Positions 59,991 to 64,000 of a DNA stretch of 64,000 nucleotides are shown here, piece after piece. This stretch comes from DATKDF01 sp963752045 (GTDB lineage: Bacteria > Acidobacteriota > Vicinamibacteria > Vicinamibacterales > SCN-69-37), in NCBI GenBank assembly GCA_963752045.1, contig CAVVWN010000015.1, positions 80,582 through 144,581 of the forward strand. The letters are read 5' to 3'. Numbering within the stretch: the stretch's first letter is position 1; every line of letters begins with the position of its first letter. Both the position numbers and the translations under genes were made by a program. Below the pieces are notes generated by a model. It was not told the origin of the DNA. It did not search any database and was given only the letters and a program-made list of their open reading frames with translations.

Positions 59991-60449
59991 ATGAACAGGT
60001 TGGCTGGACGGGGACTGGCGGTCGTGCAGACCGCGGCGGCAATCGCCGTCTTCTGCACGCTCGGCGTCGCGGCAACCGGCGGTCGGCAGGCCACCGAGAT
60101 GCGGTCGACGCAAGGCGGCGTGTACACCGCCGAGCAGGCGGCGCGGGGCGAGACGACGTTTGCCGGCAACTGCACGGGCTGCCATACGATGGGCGCCTAC
60201 GCCACGCCGGCCTTTGTGAAGCGATGGAACGGCCGGCCGCTCGGCGAGCTCTATTCGCTCATCGCCGAGACGATGCCCGAGGACTTTCCAGGCGCGCTGA
60301 CGCCTGGTGAGTACGTGCAGGTGGTCGCCTACATGCTGAAGCTCAACCGCATGCCGGCCGGTGCCGAGGAGTTGCCGGCCGACCCCGCTGCGCTCAACAA
60401 GATCCGCTTCGAAGTGCCTGAACGCGTGATGACGAGGACGAGACGATGA
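59991..60449 (+). CDS. monohaem c-type cytochrome
   Basis: A 152-residue exported cytochrome. The signal segment GLAVVQTAAAIAVFCTLGVAATGG is followed by VYTAEQAARGETTFAGNCTGCHTM, with the haem motif CTGCH at 61-65. The axial Met is likely in TMPEDFPGALTPGEYVQVVAYMLKLNRMPAG, the usual 'Y...V.YML..N..P.G' ending of electron-accepting cytochromes beside PQQ enzymes. Its stop overlaps the dehydrogenase start (ATGA), so the two are made together. It should accept electrons from the PQQ-dehydrogenase and pass them to the respiratory chain. Confidence 0.88.
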   Translation: MNRLAGRGLAVVQTAAAIAVFCTLGVAATGGRQATEMRSTQGGVYTAEQAARGETTFAGNCTGCHTMGAYATPAFVKRWNGRPLGELYSLIAETMPEDFPGALTPGEYVQVVAYMLKLNRMPAGAEELPADPAALNKIRFEVPERVMTRTRR

Positions 60450-62716
60450 CGACACGATTGATGCGAAACCGAACCCTTGGCGTGTTGAGCCTGGCGGGTG
60501 TCACGCTGCTGGCCGTCATGGCGGGCGTACGCGCGCTCACCGCCGTCCAGCAGCCGCCGCTCGTCCGCGGCAACGCCTACGGCGAGTGGCGCTACTGGGC
60601 TGCAGATGCCTGGAGCACCCGGTACTCGCCGCTCGATCAGATCAACGCGTCGAACTTCGGCTCGCTCGAGGTGGCGTGGCAGTGGAACGCGAACCCCTTC
60701 GGGCCTGACGAGTACTACCGGACGACGCCGCTCTATGCCAACGGGCGGCTGTTCACCGTGGCCACGACCCGTCGTATCGCCGCCGCCATCGACCCGGAGA
60801 CCGGCGAGACGCTGTGGATGTGGCGGCTCGACGAAGGCCTGCGCTGGCAGAAGGCGCCGCGCCAGTTCGCCGGCCGCGGACTGGCCTACTGGACCGACGG
60901 CCGCGAGGAACGCGTGATCGTCGTCACGCCCGGATACCACATGGCGCTGCTCGACGCGAAGACCGGCGTTCCCGATTCGACGTTCGGCACGAACGGCGTC
61001 GTCGACCTGATGGACGGCCTCGGCTTCCCGCTCGTTCCCTGGGCCGTTGACGACGCGGGTCCGCTCGTCATCAGCGACACCTACCCGCCTCGGCGCGCGC
61101 GACCCGGCGAAACCTGGAACGAAGAGACGAAGACGGGCGCTGACGGCACGGTCGGCATCGATCCGGCAAACGGCCTGATCGCGGCCAGTTCCCCCGCCAT
61201 CGTCGTGGGCGACGTCATCGTGGTGGGCAACTCGTCGATTCACGGCTACTACCCGACGAAGCTGCACAACCTGCCCGGCTACATCCGCGGCTTCGACGTG
61301 CGCACCGGCAAGCAACTCTGGAAGTTCAACCTGATTCCGGAGCCGGGCGAGTTCGGCGCCGACACGTGGACGAGCGGCTCGAAGCCGGGCACCGATGGCG
61401 TCGGCAAGAACGACGCCTGGGCCCCGTACACGGCCGACCCCGACCTGGGTCTCGTGTACATCCCGGTCGGCATGCCGCTCATGGACGAGTACGGCGGCCA
61501 CCGCCCCGGCGACAACCTGTTCGGCACGAGCCTCGTGGCGATCGACGTCAAGACGGGTCAGCGCAGGTGGCATTTCCAGTTCGTGCACCACGACATCTGG
61601 GATTACGACTCGCCGATGGCGCCGAATCTCGTGGACGTGACGATTGACGGGCGGCTGCGCAAGGTCGTCGCGCAAGGCACCAAGCAGGGCTGGCTCTACG
61701 TCCTCGACCGGACGACGGGCGAGCCCATCTGGCCGATTGTCGAAACGCCGGTCTTGCAGAGTGAGGTGCCCGGCGAGCAGACGTCGGCCACCCAGCCGAT
61801 TCCGACGAAGCCGCTGCCCTACTCGCAGCAGGGCCTCGTCGAGGAAGACCTGATCGACTACACGCCGGCCATCAAGGCCGCGGCGCTCAAGCTGGCGCAG
61901 GCATGCCGGATGGGGCCGTACTACATCCCGGCCTCGCCGCAGGACGGGACGGCGCCAAGCGGCCTCACGTGTTCGTGGTACGCGCCTGGCGCGAGCGGCG
62001 GCGTGAACATCGACGGCGGCGTGGCGGTCGATCCTGAAACCGGCATGGCCTACGTCGCGTCGCAGTCGGGCCTGAGCACGATTGCGGTGGCGAAGGACCC
62101 CTGTTCGGAGTTCCGGTACAGCTCGCCGCACGACAGTTGCGGGCAGATTGGCGCGCCGGCGCCACCGCCCGGCTACCAGCCACCGGCCGAAGGCGGCCGT
62201 GGACGCGGGGGGTTCGGCCGCGTGCGGGCCACGACCCAGATCGCCGGCATCTCCATCATCAAGCCGAAGGAGCTCGGCGGGATCACGGCCTACGACCTCA
62301 AGACCGGCGACAAGGCGTGGTGGATGCCCAACGGCGGGCCGGGCATGCTGTCGGTGCCGACACCGAGCGCCAACTCCCCGGATGCCGCGCTGTTTGCCGG
62401 GGTCGATCTGCCACCTGATGCGCCGGGTCGCGGCCAGGCGCAGGTGATCACGACGAAGTCGCTCGTCATCTATGGTACCGGTCGGAGCGGCGGCGGGCCC
62501 GAGCCCCGGCTGTACGCCGTGGACAAAGCGACGGGCCGTGAACTGGCCGCGCTGCCGATTCCGTCGAAGACGAGCGCGCTGCCGATGACCTTCATGCACA
62601 AGGGCAAGCAGTACATCGTCTTCGCGACCGGTGCCGGGCAGAACACGTCGCTCGTGGCGCTGGCCCTGCCCGAACCGAACGCGTCGGCGAGCGGCCGGGG
62701 GCGCGGGGGGAACTGA
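60446..62716 (+). CDS. PQQ-dependent alcohol/sugar dehydrogenase (quinoprotein beta-propeller)
   Basis: A 756-residue periplasmic quinoprotein. The signal peptide is TLGVLSLAGVTLLAVMAGVRALTA. The eight-bladed propeller shows the tryptophan-docking repeats, for example WAADAWSTRYSPLDQINASNFGSLEVAWQW, TTPLYANGRLFTVATTRRIAAAIDPETGETLWMWR, ALLDAKTGVPDSTFGTNG, IRGFDVRTGKQLWKFNLIPEPGEFG and AIDVKTGQRRWHFQFVHHDIWDYDSPMAPNLVDV. It ends IVFATGAGQNTSLVALALP. It has no fused haem domain; the separate cytochrome encoded just upstream fills that role. Substrate uncertain (alcohol or sugar). Many similar enzymes occur in Acidobacteriota. Confidence 0.9.
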   Translation: MTTRLMRNRTLGVLSLAGVTLLAVMAGVRALTAVQQPPLVRGNAYGEWRYWAADAWSTRYSPLDQINASNFGSLEVAWQWNANPFGPDEYYRTTPLYANGRLFTVATTRRIAAAIDPETGETLWMWRLDEGLRWQKAPRQFAGRGLAYWTDGREERVIVVTPGYHMALLDAKTGVPDSTFGTNGVVDLMDGLGFPLVPWAVDDAGPLVISDTYPPRRARPGETWNEETKTGADGTVGIDPANGLIAASSPAIVVGDVIVVGNSSIHGYYPTKLHNLPGYIRGFDVRTGKQLWKFNLIPEPGEFGADTWTSGSKPGTDGVGKNDAWAPYTADPDLGLVYIPVGMPLMDEYGGHRPGDNLFGTSLVAIDVKTGQRRWHFQFVHHDIWDYDSPMAPNLVDVTIDGRLRKVVAQGTKQGWLYVLDRTTGEPIWPIVETPVLQSEVPGEQTSATQPIPTKPLPYSQQGLVEEDLIDYTPAIKAAALKLAQACRMGPYYIPASPQDGTAPSGLTCSWYAPGASGGVNIDGGVAVDPETGMAYVASQSGLSTIAVAKDPCSEFRYSSPHDSCGQIGAPAPPPGYQPPAEGGRGRGGFGRVRATTQIAGISIIKPKELGGITAYDLKTGDKAWWMPNGGPGMLSVPTPSANSPDAALFAGVDLPPDAPGRGQAQVITTKSLVIYGTGRSGGGPEPRLYAVDKATGRELAALPIPSKTSALPMTFMHKGKQYIVFATGAGQNTSLVALALPEPNASASGRGRGGN

Positions 62717-62785
62717 CACTCGGGAATCCGGGCTCCGGCCGGCGAGGAGCGGTTCACCGCCCCATTCGTCAGGTGTGAAACGAAA

Positions 62786-62813
62786 ACGGGCACCCGCCGG
62801 TGCGGGTGCCCGT
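62786..62813 (-). terminator. strong hairpin terminator of the lysine-rich gene
   Basis: ACGGGCACCCGC and GCGGGTGCCCGT form a perfect 12-bp stem with a four-base loop. Read on the minus strand it is followed by TTTTCGTTT. It can end transcripts from the minus strand and possibly the PQQ-dehydrogenase message from the plus strand. Confidence 0.8.
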
Positions 62814-62832
62814 CTGGACTTCGCGGCGGGCC

Positions 62833-62958
62833 TCAGAAGATCTGCTTCTTTGGCTTTCTCTTGGCTGTCTTCTTCTTTACGGCCTTCTTCACGGCCTTCT
62901 TTGCGGCCTTCTTCGCGGGCTTCTTCGCAGCCTTCTTCTTTGCAGCCTTCTTCGCCAT
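62833..62958 (-). CDS. 41-residue lysine/alanine-rich histone H1-like protein
   Basis: A very short gene: ATG 62958, with GAAGGAGA 8 bases upstream, to TGA 62833. The product starts MAKKAAKKKAAKKPAKKAAK and continues with KAVKK repeats to a KPKKQIF end. It is the AAKKPAKK-type composition of bacterial histone-H1/AlgP-like nucleoid proteins, with about half of its residues lysine. It should bind DNA or RNA non-specifically. The start follows the radical-SAM stop directly (62961-62959), so the two are co-transcribed, and a good terminator follows. Simple-sequence ORFs can be spurious, but the RBS and terminator make this one credible. Confidence 0.75.
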   Translation of the reverse strand: MAKKAAKKKAAKKPAKKAAKKAVKKAVKKKTAKRKPKKQIF

Positions 62959-64000
62959 CTACGCTCTCCTTCTACGGGCCCCATGCCCGCCGTCGATTCG
63001 AACGACGACCGGACCCCGGCCATCGACCGAAAAGCTCTTTGCCACGAGCGGCCGCGGCCGCCGTGTCGTTGAACGCCGTTTGACTTTGTATCGGCTCGGG
63101 CGCTCAGCCATGTAGCGTTCGGGGTGCCCGTTCGGCCCGACCGGCACCTCGACGCCGCCGGCGCGGCGCCGGCCGAGTCCGGTGGCCAGCTCCCAGAACC
63201 GGGTTGCCACCTCAGGCGGAGGTACGTCGTCGCCGAGCGGGATCGCCAAGGCCAGGTAGCGCGTGCCACTCCGGTACATCGAGTCCGGCGTCGACGAGCG
63301 AGTCCAACCGGCGCGTGGTCTCTTCGAGACCGGCGGCGAGGCCGGCCTCGGCCGCAGCCTCCGTGAGACGTTTCACATCGGCCGCCGCGTCGGTCTCCAG
63401 ATACAGCAGGCAATCGAGGCCCCTCAGCACGGTCAGGAACGTCGTCGCCACCGGCCGCACGTCGCCAATCACCAGCTCGCGGCCGGTATCGGCATAGAAC
63501 ACGGCGCTCCCCTCGTGCTCACGGATCCAACGCCGTCGGGCCGCCAACACGCCCTCGATGTAGTCGTCGGGATTCTGGGCCTCGCGGTAGGAGAACGTGA
63601 AGTGGTACGCGAGGTTGGCGACGGCTTCTGCCGGCAGGGCGTATACGTACTGATATGCCGGCAACGGCCTGACGTCCTCGAAGCCGAGCGACGCCGACTC
63701 GGTGAAGTTGGGGCTGAACCGGTCGAGCCGAATACCGCCGACACCTGTGGGCGGCGTCAGGTGCGTCAGAAACGGCATCACCCGCTCGAAGGCCCGGTAG
63801 TCCTCGGGCGGCTCGCCGGGGAACCCCCACAGAATGTTCCAGTGGACGGTGATGCCGAATTCCCGGCACCATTTGAGCAGCTGCAGGTTCTGGATGCCGC
63901 TCACGCCCTTGCGCATCATGCGCAGCGCCGTGTCGCTGAAGCTCTCGTGCCGGGCTGCAGGTCAACCACGCCGGCCCGGCTCAGCACTCGCACGTGCTCC
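62959..64000 (-). pseudogene. RiPP-maturation radical-SAM C-methyltransferase, C-terminal part, two frameshifts, cut by window edge
   Basis: The minus strand carries the C-terminal part of a B12-type radical-SAM protein. From the edge: VLSRAGVVDLQPG, then ESFSDTALRMMRKGVSGIQNLQLLKWCREFGITVHWNILWGFPGEPPEDYRAFERVMPFLTHLTPP and GGIRLDRFSPNFTESASLGF. The end is LVDAGL / MYRSGTRYLALAIPLGDD. This order matches the RiPP-maturation radical-SAM family (TIGR03975 type) well. The frame changes near 63947 (a base missing between PG and ESF) and at 63280 (one extra C on the plus strand). The catalytic CxxxCxxC lies outside the window. The precursor peptide, normally nearby, is not seen here unless it is upstream. 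Confidence 0.7.

Overview
The window comes from a chromosome of roughly two-thirds G+C, most probably an Acidobacteriota bacterium of the Vicinamibacteria type. The partial gene at the left edge has the layout of the 'VWFA-related Acidobacterial domain' family. A PQQ-dehydrogenase/cytochrome c pair, GDSL/HYR lipoproteins and many sigma-54 promoters also fit. Lineage is inferred from gene content only; no rRNA or tRNA gene was seen.

Layout. 1-3.4 kb: secreted VWFA protein (partial), GDSL lipoprotein, a pilin broken by one extra base, and a lone efflux adaptor. 3.4-8 kb: an operon of nucleotidyltransferase, OsmC-like protein, putative primase-like protein (one frameshift), TIM-barrel protein and tandem universal stress protein. 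8-20 kb: Hsp20, a ferric-reductase-like flavocytochrome with a small cytochrome c, BCAM0308 protein, PEBP protein, HPF, CBS protein, ABC1 kinase, then an operon cfa - lapA-like - alpha/beta hydrolase - archease - rtcB. 20-30 kb (minus strand): universal stress protein - giant cyclic beta-glucan synthase - HhH protein; the 5' half of the synthase carries very many frameshifts. 30-34.4 kb: CBS protein, unknown secreted protein, phosphoribosyltransferase/erythromycin-esterase fusion. 34.4-40.4 kb: AI-2E-type permease, SnoaL-like protein, NtrY-like kinase, NtrC-type activator and a divergent receiver-PP2C phosphatase. 40.5-44.3 kb: exported methyltransferase, APC transporter, Nudix, AlkD. 44.3-54.2 kb: copper/silver island (MerR, CopA, Cys-rich protein, CusC, CusB, CusA). 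54.3-57.3 kb: pntAB. 57.3-62.7 kb: kinase-like protein, M20 hydrolase, cytochrome c, PQQ-dehydrogenase. 62.8-64 kb: a lysine-rich histone-like mini-protein behind a RiPP radical-SAM methyltransferase that runs off the right edge.

Main result. I find about a dozen sigma-54 (-24/-12, GG-N10-GC) promoters in front of almost every stress gene between 3.5 and 39 kb, several as divergent pairs. About 50-85 bp upstream lies a shared A/T-richer motif (core GGCGGTGATTCTTCC in two intergenic regions) that looks like one enhancer-binding-protein site. The controlled genes (Hsp20, universal stress proteins, CBS proteins, HPF, archease/RtcB, phosphoribosyltransferase-erythromycin esterase fusion, OsmC-like protein) closely resemble the mycobacterial DosR dormancy gene set, but appear to be wired to sigma-54. 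A kinase, sigma-54 activator and phosphatase cluster at 36-40 kb is a candidate controller.

Caution. Single-base frameshifts at about 1897, 5690, 46800, 63280 and 63947, and a dense cluster at 24.3-28.0 kb, could be assembly indels rather than real mutations. Genes marked pseudogene should be read with that in mind.
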